This document shows, in pieces, positions 1-11,830 of a DNA stretch of 64,000 nt. The position numbers and the translations under genes are program-made. Each line of letters begins with the position of its first letter. The stretch's first letter is position 1. Source of the stretch: Letharia columbiana (lineage: Eukaryota; Ascomycota; Lecanoromycetes; Lecanorales; Parmeliaceae); NCBI RefSeq assembly GCF_014066305.1, contig NW_023501036.1:631501-695500 (forward strand). Direction: 5' to 3'. Under the pieces are notes generated by a model, which did no database searches, had not been told where the DNA came from, and worked only from the letters and a program-made list of their open reading frames with translations.

Positions 1-952
1 CTATTCACATAGGATCTCAAAAATCTCGAAATGTCATGCTCCAAAGCAGGCCATCCCACGCGACATTAAGTCAAGGTGACCAACCTCCTGACTGAATCGC
101 TCGACCGAATTCTCGAACATTGGGCGATCCTAGGCTGTCATGTAGGAAAATCTATCACCCTTATGATTCCCTACCCAGTCTTAGCCGTGTAGCCCACACC
201 GACGCCAACCTATCATCCGAACGCATATACATAAACGATGAACTCGAAAGCCCACGCAACCTGTCCACCGCGTCTGCAAACAGAGGCATCCTCGGACATT
301 TTTGTTGAAGAAGAGAATGAGAACAAACCAGTGGATCGCGCATGTATGAATCATTGACGACGCTAAAGGCTGACGCTGGGAGATAGCTTCTCTGATGCAA
401 CGCTCGTATCATTCACGCCTGGCTCGACTTTTTTGACTACGGTGTTGGGCTCCCCTTAAAATGAAGGCTCCAAAATCTGGCCACACGTTGAATGCGCCGA
501 GTGGTGTAGTGGCGATGAGCTGGCATTTGATATTGGATCCGGGGTTCTCGGAGCAGAGCTTGAGATTCGAACTGGCCAAGTTTCCTGTGTGCAGCAGCAG
601 AGTTTCACTTGAGGTTCGGAAATCATGGCTCGACAAGAACGAAGGGGGAGAGAGGGCGGTTGTGACTCTTGATGCGCAGAGAATGCTCGGACGGTTGGAA
701 GAATCGGCTATGGGCGCTGAGTTGATAGAGCGAACCGAAGCACCAGACTACGCCGCAGGGAGACAGCTTGGAACTTTAAGTCTCAGTTGATATCTTTGAT
801 AGGGTTGGACGTGTCTAAGTTCTTCCATGCAAACACTGCCCAATTCTTTGTCGTCATACGGGTCATGTATCCAGACGGACCTTCAGAATAGATGTAGGCT
901 TCCTATCATCACTGCTGTGCTGTTGAGAGATAGATGTGTTGCTGCCACAAAA
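1..952. other. No gene recognised at the left edge
   Basis: Only short overlapping frames occur. The longest are a 109-codon frame at 461-790 (+) and frames of 83 and 75 codons on the minus strand at 161-412 and 409-636. None shows a motif I know. The minus frames could be the 3' part of a gene that is broken or starts to the right, but nothing supports that further. Confidence 0.4.
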
Positions 953-2152
953 TCAGGGACATCGAACCTCAGGCATCCCACAGGCAATGCGACCTCCAAC
1001 TCTCACGTCCGAGGTACGAGTATTATCCAAAATTCTTCTCGGGTCCGGCCAATTAACCATTTTCTCCTCCGTAATGCCCCAACCGTCCAACCTCTCCTGA
1101 TCCCAAAACACGTAGCCCCATCTCCTCAGCCGAAAGTCAGTATTCTGTATACCATGACTGCTCGCCCACAGCCAGCCAATGGTGGGAACCCGCTCGCTGA
1201 TGAATTTGCCGTACCTGCCTTTCCATTGCCAAGTCCCCCAACTGACATCTCTCTCATAAGCATCCAAAGCAGCTCGCATAGAAACATCCACCCGTCCGGC
1301 CATCTCCCCCTCAGCGATGCGGCTTTCACGTTCATTCTCAGAAGCTGCTGTCATTACTTTATAAAGCTGCTGCGGTCCTAGAGCGACAAGTTGGTCATAA
1401 TACCACGATATTGAACGGTAGTAATCTCTAGCATACATCTGTAGACAAGCCACTTCTTCCACTTCATGGATAGGGAAGAGCCCGAAGAAGTTGCGTGCTA
1501 TCTCTTTTTCGCTGAATGCGGAATCTGGAAGCTCAATGCCGGGTATGCTGAGTTCACGAATGATAGCCTCTTGGCTCGGACCGATGCTCGGACCGAAGAA
1601 ATTGCTATAAATTTCATACCGCCAGAGTGCCCTGTAGAGTCTATGCAACTCGGATCGAGAGGGTAGAAGAGGGTCATCGTCCGATGATTGAGTGAAAGGA
1701 TTTCTAGAAAATGTAGCCTTGCAGTATCTGGCAATCAAGCTTGTGAACTTTCTCTGCAGGCTCAGTATAGCGAGAGAGTCTTGTAGCGCAAGACGCCGTC
1801 GACTGCCATCCATACGCCCCTGGGCGTATCTCTCTAGGTATTCCGTGACGATCTCAACCCGATGCGTGATGTGGTAGCCGAGCTGCGGTGCATGGATGGC
1901 AGTCCATGGGTCCAAAAGACCAATGTCATTCTTCTGGAGGGTGCGAGTTGTGATGGCGTGGAGGATCTCTTCTCGAGCTCCGAGGTAAGCCTGATGGTAC
2001 TTTGGAGAAGCGTGTACAATGCTGCTGAGAGATGCGACCTCTGGCATGTGACAAAGGATCATGACTCTGATCTCTGAGGGAAGGATTTCAAGGGCTGATG
2101 CCCGAGATTGGTATGCTTGCTCTAAACCGTTTGCAGTAGACTCCATATTCAA
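953..2152 (-). CDS. F-box-like hypothetical protein
   Basis: This is one uninterrupted 399-residue frame. Residues 20-50 (ALEILPSEIRVMILCHMPEV, then SLSSIVHASPKYHQAYL) follow the pattern of a fungal F-box: LP.E....I...... followed by L..L..ASP..H..Y. Such proteins usually recruit substrates to an SCF ubiquitin ligase. The rest is Trp-, Arg- and Tyr-rich with no repeat domain I recognise. It resembles the large, fast-evolving group of fungal F-box/hypothetical proteins that carry only this N-terminal signature. A second Met two codons downstream could be the real start. No signal peptide or membrane segment is visible. F-box identity is a motif-level inference; that the frame is coding is fairly secure from its length. 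Confidence 0.72.
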   Translation of the reverse strand: MNMESTANGLEQAYQSRASALEILPSEIRVMILCHMPEVASLSSIVHASPKYHQAYLGAREEILHAITTRTLQKNDIGLLDPWTAIHAPQLGYHITHRVEIVTEYLERYAQGRMDGSRRRLALQDSLAILSLQRKFTSLIARYCKATFSRNPFTQSSDDDPLLPSRSELHRLYRALWRYEIYSNFFGPSIGPSQEAIIRELSIPGIELPDSAFSEKEIARNFFGLFPIHEVEEVACLQMYARDYYRSISWYYDQLVALGPQQLYKVMTAASENERESRIAEGEMAGRVDVSMRAALDAYERDVSWGTWQWKGRYGKFISERVPTIGWLWASSHGIQNTDFRLRRWGYVFWDQERLDGWGITEEKMVNWPDPRRILDNTRTSDVRVGGRIACGMPEVRCP

Positions 2153-4547
2153 GGATGTATGAGTTGACCTTGTAGACTGATAAAAGGGACGCGGCGTTTG
2201 TAGATGGCGTAAGAACGTACTTGAAGTCTTCCAGCATTTTTGAGGAAGATAGGTAATAGCTCATAGAACTGACACCACCTACTACAAGTTGTACAAGAGA
2301 TGAGATGCAATCCTACGGAAGAAGTCAGCACGATATTTGTGATGCCTTGAACATGGGAGGTGCATGTCTTGGCGCATGGCGTCCGTGCCCCCAGGGCGCT
2401 GCCGCTAGGAGTAGATCCAGCGCACCCTCCTTGTCTTCAGTCCCATCATCAACTAACACTTTGTTATTTCACGAAGGCACTACAATATCTTAGGTTGTTG
2501 CATTTTCTGCATGCTGACAGTGTACGTATAACAATGGATTATTGTACAATACCCAACTGTCCAATCTACGATCCCCTAGAGATACCTGTCATGGTTTCAG
2601 CTCTCAACACTACGGTTCCCAAATGGGCTTAGTACTTGCAATACTAAAGCCTATAAGCACTTATTCAGTCCATGATATTCAGTCCATGACAATACCCTAC
2701 ATCTGCTTTGAATTCCAGTATGACCCTCCCTTTGCATCGTATCCTGAAAAGTAGGCATGGTCTACCGGAATTTTCCTGGTCATTCGTAGACCCTGACTGT
2801 AATAATGACGATCTTGACGCATTTCTACGACCATGGCTGTTCTTTGGTCTCGTGAGAGAAAGGTTGGGCTTGCTGCTACCGAGATACAAAGCACCTTTCT
2901 ATCTCTTGCAGCCGCTGATAAGGGTTCTCGTGTTTAACACCTATCTTGAATAGGACACCAAGGTATGGCTGTCAAGGAAATTCTATGTCGAGTCGTTTGT
3001 TCAGGTTGGACAATCAGACTCGGGACATTCTAAGAAAGCGCCCTGGCCAAGGAAATGATGAAATGGTTATGGACCCTGTTCAAGAACCCACCGTCTATGC
3101 TCACATCTTTGGGGGAGGCCGAAGGATACCAATGGAGGGTTACAGATGGGATCCAGTCAGCTGCTTGGGCCAATCATCGATTACAATTTCGGGTGGCAGG
3201 CGTGATGGTTTTCTGCACAGACTCAACAATGAATTGACCTAGGATGTAACCAGCTCAGGAACAGTCATATCGTATCCTAGAATCGTCTTTGCGCCGTGGA
3301 CCGCAAGATTCAGTGGCGAATTTTGGATCCGAATCGAGCAAAATGTTTGGTCACATGCCACTTGCACTGGTGATAGGGGTTTCCTACGCAAAGATGCAAT
3401 GACGGGTCTATAAAACCTGAAAACACCGTCAATGACAGTGGCAGAATTGATAGCTTAGCAGTCATCTTTCAGAACGCCAGGGCCCTAGTGATCTGGGGGC
3501 CACTCAACGAACGCAACAGTACGCACGATCTTCTCGTGCTGGCGAACGGGAAAGCTGATCTGGCCTTGCAAGCCCGCCCAATCACACAAGTCTTTTAATT
3601 GCCATGAGCTCCTGCCTTCCGCGCAAGGAAGCTTTCCTTGCGGTTAGAAGTTGTGCCGAACAGATCGACGACCTCATTGGAACCTCAAGGAGCAATTCCG
3701 ACTGAAGATAGAGAGCACTGAGTATTGGCCATCGTTGGCAGAAGGGAATAGGGTTCGAGGTATTGAGATGGCTCGGGAACCATTTTTTTGACTGATGGTT
3801 CTGGTGCTAGGTGTAGCTATATGGTTGATGAAGAGCACTATGCGTTCCAAGCTGCAACTATCTGTGAAGAGAAGTCCTGGTATGCAGGGTAGGTTTTTTG
3901 TGCAGGCTCGGTGGCTGATGCTTCAACGGCACAATGAGCTGAATACCTCTGTGTTTAAAAAACATGGGTATGTGGTCGTTATGTGTAATAAGCTTGTTCC
4001 TTGCTATCTCCGAGCTCTATCATGTAGTAGTAAGCTAAGTTTGGCCCGGCATGCGCAAAGGCTTGGCAAGTTGTCTACGTGGCAAGTGCAACTGCCGTGA
4101 CACTCTACTCTCAAAATGATTAATGGAAGGGCTGCAATCAAGGCTTGCGTGGTGTAGGTGAGTCTTACGAGCCAGACTGAGTTCTTGGGATTGTGCGTTG
4201 TTGGAAGCAACAAAAATGACGACGTTGTCTACTAGATGAAGAGAATTGGGAAGGTGTGCTGCATGCATTTCTTGAGTTCCAAAAATACAGATACGATAGA
4301 AGGAAAGAACGACTTATGGTGGCCATGAAACCAAATATCTGTGTCTCATCTTCGTTCGGCCACATTGTAGACTCGCTAGATAGGTAATGATCATGGCATA
4401 CCTTCAGAGATTGACTGCTTGAAGAGAAGATACTGCAGGTTCCCGTACTTATCTGCAGTCGCCCTAGTCCTTTGTTGTTGGCGTGAGGTTCAAAAACTCA
4501 CCTCAGTCAACACTCACATTTACACACCACATCAACAAGCACTTCCC
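2153..4547. other. Gene-poor stretch with possible coding remnants
   Basis: No intact gene is recognised in these 2.4 kb. Plus-strand frames at 2708-2953, 2946-3242 and 3055-3237 have protein-like composition; the last contains MMKWLWTLFKNPPSM and AAWANHRLQFRVAGVMVF. They follow one another in different frames with stops between, as expected of a decayed gene, but I cannot assign a family. Short frames at 3795-4100 (+) and 4004-4365 (-) look like chance. Confidence 0.35.
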
Positions 4548-7500
4548 ATGTGTGCATCCCCTTCCACTGCATCCACATTGAGCGGAGATTTCGAGCACAT
4601 CACCACAACTATGAAGAACCAGCGAGCCAACCTCGCAGATCCAGTACTACTAGAAAAGATTGACAAGTTCTTTGAGCTTGGAATCGGAGAATACGTCGCG
4701 CTGCCCCAGGTAAGATTCCATCCCACTCTGCATTCTTTTATGGCTACTAAGCTGGTCAGTTACTTGTTGTGGGAGATCAGTCCAGGTAATATCACGTCTG
4801 AGGAGGGGTACAGCTTATCTGCTGACTGTCTTCAGTGGGAAAAGCTCAGTACTTGAAGGACTGACTGGCCTACCCTATCCGCGGGATAGCGGACTTTGCA
4901 CACGGTTCGCGACGCAGATTACGTTTAGAAGAACTCCAGCAGCGAAGATCGCGGTCTCAATTATTCCAGCTGAGAATGCGTCGTCTGAATACGCGGAGAA
5001 GCTTCGGTTGTGGCGCAAGGACGACCTCGTCTCACTAGAACTCCAGACTTTCGCAGACATCCTGAAAGAGGTAGGATCCACTGTTCTCGTCTTGCGGTGG
5101 TCCACTACCCTTGATAATTCTCACTGACCGGCATCGTCCCGCAGGTTCAGGAGCTCATGGGGCTAGGACAGGCCGACAGTGGCGGCAACAAGAAGACCTT
5201 CGCCGATGACGTTCTTAGGATAGAAATATGCGGGCCTGATCAGGAGCACTTAAGCGTGATCGATGTCCCCGGAATATTCAAGAAATCGACACCAGGAGTG
5301 ACAACGAAAGCTGATATGGTCATGGTCCGCAACATGTGAGTCTACTTTTTGGGGTAATCCCTTTCTTATGCGTGCCGCAATCTGAGTTGTGAGACATGTT
5401 TTTGGGTGTTGTGTCTCTTCGAACCTGCCTCATAGCTCGGTGTCCGTCTTGGAAAAGGCATGCTGACTCGGAAAATTTGAAGGGTTACTACTTACATGCG
5501 AAATCCTCGCTCTGTTATCCTCGCGGTCATCCCGGCTAATGTGGACATCGCTACTCAGGAGATCCTTGAGATGGCTGAGGAACTGGACGTCAAAGGCGAG
5601 CGAACTCTCGGGGTCCTTACCAAGCCAGATCTCGTCGATAAGGGTGCGGAGCCTGCAGTCATCGCCATCATCGAGGGGAGGAGTCACACTCTCAACCTCG
5701 GGTGGTGTATCGTGCGCAACCCTGGCCAACAAGCATTGGCCAATAGTCTGTCCGATGCAGCAGCCAACAACCGACATGCGACAGAGAAGGCGTTTTTTAA
5801 GAGCGAACAGCCGTGGTCAGATGTCTCTAAAGACCGCGTGGGTATTGAAGCACTCCGAATTCGCTTGGTCGAGATACTTGCGGAAATGATAAAACGAGAG
5901 TTCCCGAGGGTACGTGTCGCTTCATTGCACCAAAAACATGGGGAACCTACCTGTATCTGGTCTGCTGTATATGGCAAGGTGTATGTTACTAACGCGCTAT
6001 GACAGGTAAAAGCCGAGATTAGTGCAAAGTTGAAGCTTTGCAAGCACCAGCTAGATGCGTTGGGCCCCAGTCGAGCAAGCCGCGATGAGCAGTATAAATT
6101 TCTTCTCGAACTCGCCACACAATTTCAAACCATCACCTCCCTTGCTTTGAAAGCTCATTACGGAGGGGACGACATTTTTGACACTACTCCTACGTTGAGG
6201 TTAGCCACAGCAATTGTCAGCCGAAATGCCACCTTTTCGGACGATGTATGGCAGAGAGGGCACGCAATGGCTTTTCACAAAGACAAAGATGCGAAGGAAA
6301 ACAACCCTTCCCAATCTCCAGCCCCGTTCGGCAGTCCCTCCCCCTTCGCCAGCCAGGTACCAACCACCTTCAGCAGTACCACCGCAAAGAGCACCAATCC
6401 TATGGCTAAAGCCCCAACGAGCACGCCTCATGGGTTTGGTCACGACTTTAAGAGTGTCCGGTATGAGAAAAATCATGCTGAATTAGAGGACATTATGCAG
6501 GATGATAGCCTGATTCCTCTGCCCAAGGTTCTTTGGCATCAAGCAATGGCTGGAGAATGTGTACAAGAGCTCCCGCGGATTTGAACTGGGCACATTCGAC
6601 GCATCCCTGTTGCCCATCATTTGGAAGAAACAATCTGCCAACTGGGAAGCTCTAGCCCTCGGATACGTAGATGACATCGTATCACTAGTGCATTCGTTCA
6701 CTGTGGACCTGTTGGCCAAGATCTGCAGGGACCCACGAGCAGGTCAAGGTCTGCATTCGGTACTACTGGACCAGCTTACTGACCGGTACAAGAAGAGCAT
6801 TGACCACACAAAGTTCTTGCTGGCTGTTGAACGATCCGGCACCCCAATGACCATGAATCATTACTTCGCCGACAATCTCGAGAAGAGGTAGGCAGATAAC
6901 CCCCAATTTTTGTCACATCGTCGGATGCAGAACCCTTCTTTTGCTCCTACAGCACCCTTGATTTTGAAACAAACTCCATCATGTTTTGGGAGGTTACCCC
7001 CTGTATTTGCCTGAGCCTACTCACACAGTTCCCCTTTGTTTGATTTGCTATTCTGGACTAATGACTTGTCAGCCGCTCCGCCCGTATGAAAGCTACCATG
7101 GAAAAGATGGCAACCTGTACGTACATTCCGGAGTTATTCTTCCCAATTTTGCATCAAAACCTGAGTCGCAAGAAACTTGTTGGTAGCAGAACCCTCCTTC
7201 TATTCTGGAGACCTGTTATAAATGATGTGTCTTGCCTCGAAAGAGCAATGCTGACTCCGAAATGTGTGTAGGGGACCCGAACCAGGGAAAGGTGGTCAAG
7301 CTCGACGCAATCCTCAATCAAGGCGTCACTACCGGTAGCAATCTCAAGCACACAGTCGACGATCTTCACGATATCCTCCACTCATACTACAAGGTTGCCC
7401 GGAAACGTTTCGTGGACATTGTCTGTATGCAAGCCGCGGATTATTTTCTTGTAACCGGCCATGACGCGCCAATCAAGGGTACGTATTTTCGGAGTTCATG

Positions 7501-7770
7501 TTTCCTCTTCTGGACCAGATCTTGAGCCTTGAGACATGTCTTGAGAGTGTCTACCCTGTAGACGTGTTCCAAGGCTCACCATACCCCCTCGGATAGGCAA
7601 TGCTGACTCTGGAACACAATCCAGTCTTTTCCCCAAAGTTTGTGAGTGAATTGACCAATGAGCAGCTGGAAGCGATCGCGGGAGAGGATTTGGTGTCCAA
7701 GAGAAAGCGGGAAGATTTGAAGCGGAAGATCGAAAATCTGGAGAGTGGGAAGAAAATTGCCTTGTCCTAG
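4548..7770 (+). CDS. Dynamin/Mx-like large GTPase (one-base frame break in exon 6)
   Basis: This encodes a membrane-remodelling dynamin-family GTPase, the fungal Mx/Vps1-like group. My exons are 4548-4709, 4760-4785, 4836-5070, 5145-5335, 5483-5909, 6006-6887, 7073-7116, 7272-7478 and 7625-7770. Splicing the 26-nt second exon restores the P-loop GDQSSGKSS. Next come the G2 Thr (CTRFATQITFRR), G3 DVPG and G4 TKPD, then the middle domain (YKSSRGFELGTF) and a C-terminal GED-like helix (HDILHSYYKVARKRFVD). The spliced length is 2,320 nt, one base over a multiple of three. The break sits at the GG of 6527-6528, where the frame moves from LIPLPK to FFGIKQWLENVY; removing one base would give about 772 residues, normal for the family. 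I see no intron able to bridge it. It is either a sequence error or a recent lesion. Three introns are mutually similar (see repeat entries). A role in organelle fission or defence is inferred from the family only. Confidence 0.85.
5336..5482 (+). repeat. Intron 4 of dynamin-like gene, introner-like copy A
   Basis: This is a 147-nt GT-AG intron. It shares with introns 7 and 8 of the same gene a 3' block around the branch site (GGCATGCTGACTCGGAA). With intron 8 it also shares TGAGACATGT and a following GTGT-rich stretch near its centre. Lengths of the three are 147, 155 and 146 nt. The other introns of this gene lack these blocks. Confidence 0.55.
7117..7271 (+). repeat. Intron 7 of dynamin-like gene, introner-like copy B
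   Basis: This is a 155-nt GT-AG intron. Its 5' end (GTACGTACATTCCGGAGTT) matches the start of intron 8 (GTACGTATTTTCGGAGTT). Its branch-site block AGCAATGCTGACTCCGAA matches introns 4 and 8. Confidence 0.55.
7479..7624 (+). repeat. Intron 8 of dynamin-like gene, introner-like copy C
   Basis: This 146-nt GT-AG intron carries all the shared blocks: the 5' block of intron 7, the central TGAGACATGT block of intron 4, and the branch-site block GGCAATGCTGACTCTGGAA. It links the other two copies. Confidence 0.55.
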
Positions 7771-8230
7771 AGACGGATGTCGGGGTCGGCATGTCACTCG
7801 AAGCAACGAGGTCAGGTTAGCATTTGTGGTTGCGAGGCGTCTTTGGAGGTAGGCCATGTTCAGACAGTTACAACGTTCGGGGTATGAACCATTCGAACGC
7901 TCAACCGCACGATTTTACAACAGTTTTCTTGGTCAGCGTGCTCAGTGTTGACGAAGTGACCCTCAATCCAGGTCACGTTCTTGGTACCAAGTCATGTATA
8001 CACCAGTGAGGTCTCCTCGTTCATCATTGCTTTCCTCGTCTCACCCACAGTCTATGGTACCAGTCTCATGCAAAGGCGTACTGGGTCTGCGCTCATCCAT
8101 CCGTCCCACGGTGTTTGGGAGCAGCCCTTCATATCTGATTGGTTGAGTGACCTGCACGCACATCCTGCCAGAATACCAGGCTGAGGACGTTTTTGACCAC
8201 CGCCCAAACGATACGAGCAAGTGAGTCCTG
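7771..8230. other. Intergenic between convergent genes
   Basis: The 3' ends of the dynamin-like gene (+) and HTD2 (-) face each other here. I see no further gene; short plus frames at 7824-8184 have no recognisable content. Confidence 0.5.
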
Positions 8231-9646
8231 TTACCTTTGAAAGTACGGAGCATCTTCTTCTTCTGTGTCTTCTGCCTCGTCTTCTGCCTCCCTTCCCGTC
8301 TTCCCTTCTGTCTCCTTTTCTGGTTTCTCTTTTCGAGCAACATACTCCTCTTGACCGATCTCCTCATTTGAGATAGTTTCATTTCTTGTATTAATGGCTT
8401 TTTGTAAAGCGACCTGCTCTTCAGGTATGCTCTCCCCTTCCAGATTGACCTCCTCCTGCGAAACGATTCCATGCGCAGAGACCTCTCTCCTAACCCTTGA
8501 AGTTGTAGACCGCGTTTTCACTCCGCCAATAACCGATTGGGTAATCACGGTCCCTTTAACTGCATATCCACCATCCCGTCCCTCGATCCAGACGTCCCAG
8601 GTTGCGGTCCTCCCTATTTGAATCCCGCCTTCTCTTTTTCTAACGCATATTTTCATCTCCTCCTCTGCATAAAGAGGTGCCAAATTTCTATACTCGACAT
8701 GCGTTATTTTCCCAGGTGTTTTCTCAAACGAGAACCTGCCACGATCCGCGAGAGTCTGGAGATGAATTCGCAAAACCTCGATCATCAGCACCACCGTTAA
8801 AGGCCCTTGCACCAGCAGGTTTCGATACCCTTCTACCTCACGGCAGAATTGCTTGTCAAGGTGAATGGCATGTGCATTGAACGTTAGCGCTGAGAACCGG
8901 AATAGTAGTTCTCGAGTTGGAACTATTGTGTGAGAAAAATCAGGCGTCTCTGTCGGCTTCAAGACTTTGCTCGAAGATTGACTGACAACCGGAGTGCTTT
9001 CTGGGCGATTATCACGCATGAAAACTATTGACCGCTGCTCGCTAATACGTAGCTCCCTGTTCGGCTGGCCCTTGAGTGCTCCAGGAAAGAGACCAGCAAA
9101 TATCACTCTTTCAATCCTAACGAAAGCCTTCTCCTCCCCTTCCTTTCCCCTGATTTGCACGTCCGCAATCGACTCATTGCAATGAAACGGCTGTCCATCC
9201 ATCTGGATATCCTGTACAAAAGCCATACTGCCACCTGCCCACAGTCTTCGTGTAAAGGGAGGCCCAGGAGAATGCCAAGAGTCAGTGCCATCTGGAAGGA
9301 GAAGATAGGGAGGCGGCACGATTGGAAAGTAGACGAGATGGTGGGTGGGATCCAGAGACGTATCACGCGCGCTTTCGTCTTGTCGTTTCCGTCCTCGATG
9401 CATGGAAAGTGTTGGAACCTCGCTGGAAGGAAGAAAGGTAGCCAGGGTCTGTCTGAGAGCTTTGGTTGGTGTCGGCGTTATGTAGTCTCTTGCGTATGGA
9501 AGATGGCGTGAGATCATTTTCTCGCGGAGATTGGAGAAGTCGGAGGAGTACCGGGGAGAGGGAAGCCGGTGGAGAAGGAGGTAGACATGGCATCTTTTGG
9601 GTGTGTGGAAGGGACGAGCACGCCGGAGGACGATTTTGGCCGCCAT
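8231..9646 (-). CDS. HTD2: Mitochondrial 3-hydroxyacyl-thioester dehydratase, HTD2-like
   Basis: It probably dehydrates (3R)-hydroxyacyl-ACP in mitochondrial type II fatty-acid synthesis, which feeds lipoic acid production. The frame is intronless. It has an N-terminal FAS1-like hot-dog half (LLPDGTDSWHSPGPPFTRRLWAGG) and a second half with FSALTFNAHAIHLDKQFCRE and LLVQGPLT, the active-site region typical of fungal HTD2 and mesaconyl-C4-CoA hydratase-like proteins. I chose the Met at 9646 (471 aa) because it starts MAAKIVLRRARPFHTP, an Arg-rich mitochondrial presequence. The open frame runs back to 9790, and MISRHLPYARDY further in is also possible. Unusual is a tail of about 70 residues after the catalytic domain, very rich in Glu, Lys and Thr. 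It lies head-to-head with SPC1, sharing a promoter region of about 165 bp. Confidence 0.82.
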   Translation of the reverse strand: MAAKIVLRRARPFHTPKRCHVYLLLHRLPSPRYSSDFSNLREKMISRHLPYARDYITPTPTKALRQTLATFLPSSEVPTLSMHRGRKRQDESARDTSLDPTHHLVYFPIVPPPYLLLPDGTDSWHSPGPPFTRRLWAGGSMAFVQDIQMDGQPFHCNESIADVQIRGKEGEEKAFVRIERVIFAGLFPGALKGQPNRELRISEQRSIVFMRDNRPESTPVVSQSSSKVLKPTETPDFSHTIVPTRELLFRFSALTFNAHAIHLDKQFCREVEGYRNLLVQGPLTVVLMIEVLRIHLQTLADRGRFSFEKTPGKITHVEYRNLAPLYAEEEMKICVRKREGGIQIGRTATWDVWIEGRDGGYAVKGTVITQSVIGGVKTRSTTSRVRREVSAHGIVSQEEVNLEGESIPEEQVALQKAINTRNETISNEEIGQEEYVARKEKPEKETEGKTGREAEDEAEDTEEEDAPYFQR

Positions 9647-9811
9647 TGAAGAGCGCGAGCTCGAAAGTAACGGGTAATGGATCGAGGAAGCTTCGATGCT
9701 CTGGCGGGCGGAGAAGGAGCTCCCAGAACTCGGCGAAAAGAAACGCCGATGGCCGTGGGTTTTGACGTACAACCCAGTGGAAAGCGACACGTCTACAGAA
9801 GCTCAGTCACC
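9647..9811. promoter_or_regulatory. Divergent promoter region HTD2/SPC1
   Basis: These 165 bp lie between the chosen HTD2 start and the SPC1 start, so both genes must be driven from here or from inside one another. I see no clear TATA box. The region is inferred from gene positions only. Confidence 0.4.
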
Positions 9812-10234
9812 ATGGCCGACGAGCTTCTCCAGCAAGCTCAAGAGCTCTTGGAAGGACAGATTGTAGGTCGCTGCCCAGCGTCTTGACTCTCATCGGAATT
9901 GACCGCGTGTCCAGGATTTCGAAGGCCAAAAGCAAACCGAGCTCATTTCCAGCGTCCTTCTAGCTGTCTCCGCTGTATGTTTCCACGTTTCGCTCTGTTC
10001 TCGTCCTGTGCAGGAACTGACATCAACCTGCTATAGCTCTTCGCATTCATACTCGGCTTCGCCCTGCAGAACATCTACGTTACTCTCTGGACTGGCCTTG
10101 GGGGTGCCGCATTAGCATTCCTCGTGGTGGTACCGCCCTATCCTTTCTACAACAAGTCGCCCGAGAGATGGTTACCAAGCGGTAGTGGGATGGCAGGGTC
10201 GGGGATCGAGATCGATGGGAAGAAGATAAATTAG
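9812..10234 (+). CDS. SPC1: Signal peptidase complex subunit 1 (SPC12 family)
   Basis: This is a small non-catalytic subunit of the ER signal peptidase complex. Three exons (9812-9862, 9915-9974, 10037-10234) give a 102-residue protein, the usual size. It has the family N-terminus LLEGQIDFEGQKQTELI, two transmembrane segments (about residues 24-45 and 50-68) and the signature LGGAALAFLVVVPPYPFYNK at the end of the second helix. Both introns have good GT and AG ends and fall in phase 0. The N-terminal helix, the IDFEGQ motif spanning intron 1 and the PPYPFYN motif together make the identification firm. The gene is divergent from HTD2 and converges on HRT1. Confidence 0.93.
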
Positions 10235-10532
10235 GGCGGCAGGAGAGACGGGAAAAGGCCACATAGCATGCAAGGCGTCAGGGGCACAGCTTCAGAGCCA
10301 CAGAATCTCTCTGGGATGCTTTGGCATGCATAAGTGGTTCATCAGAACCGTGATCTAGCTGAGGAAGGTCTGTCATTGCTCATAAGAGCGGCAGCCGTTG
10401 CCTTCACATTTCAATATCTATGCATTGCTTCGTCCCATCATTCCTGATCCATGCAGCTTCGGGCCCCGAGGCTCTATGGCATGCTTGAGCGCTATGCTGT
10501 CTCGCATATTGTTGTGGCCGCACACGATCTCC
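10235..10532. other. Convergent 3' region SPC1/HRT1
   Basis: The 3' ends of SPC1 and HRT1 meet within 298 bp. No further gene is visible. Confidence 0.5.
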
Positions 10533-11067
<535 letters not shown>

Positions 11068-11830
11068 GGCGACTTATACGGTTCAGGGTAGCTTGAGTGG
11101 AGAGATTGTTGTAAAGCGCGACGTCTGTGTCCCAAGGAAGGCGAAAGGTGGAAGGTGGAAGTGGCGGTGAATTTGAAGCAATTCCGTGCTGGATGTAGAA
11201 TTCAGTAAGGGCCCCGATGTGTTAAGGAAGTGGTGTGGGCAAGGTGTCAAGCAGAAGGCTCCAGCAAAGAGGCGATTAGGTGATGTCCTTCGCTTAGATT
11301 ACCTTCACCATTATTGTGAATAGACCTCACTAGCTGAGATTTAGTCGCTTGCTTTGTGATGGGAGTGCAAGTGTTAGGTGTTAGAGCAAAAGGTGGTTTA
11401 GGTGACTCTTGAGCTTGATATGTTCGCAATGGGACAAGCGCCGCCAAGCCCCCGCAAATCAACCCAGCCCATCATCTTCAACACTCTCTTCGCTTCGACA
11501 CCTTCACAACTCGCCATCATGGACCGCATACAACGCTACATAAACCCCTCAACCTCCCTCTACCGTACACCAATACACCCGCGAACATACATCAAACCTC
11601 CAGACTCTCCTTTCTCCTGATCCACCTCTCGCTAACAAAGCTGCCCTCACCAAGATAGTTCAGCTGCGGTTTGAGACATTCTAAGGCTTCTGGCCTATCG
11701 TTCTTATACGACCGAGTGACAATTCACTTTGTATTGCCAATTCAGCTGCTCGTACATCACATACATTGCTCATTTTTACAATTTTATTCCCAACACGGCT
11801 GCATATTTCTAAGCCACCACCACCCAAGCA
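11068..11830. other. Intergenic with one unrecognised short frame
   Basis: A short candidate starts MDRIQRYINPSTSLYRT at 11519. Its second half reads protein-like in another frame (NLQTLLSPDPPLANKAALTK, up to about 11684), suggesting a small gene with a shift or splice near 11575. I do not recognise a family. The rest probably holds the promoters of HRT1 and the downstream gene. Confidence 0.3.

Noticed and set aside
6528..6543. 16-nt GT-AG segment at the dynamin frame break
   Set aside because: Far too short to be an intron and it would remove the conserved GI before KQWL.
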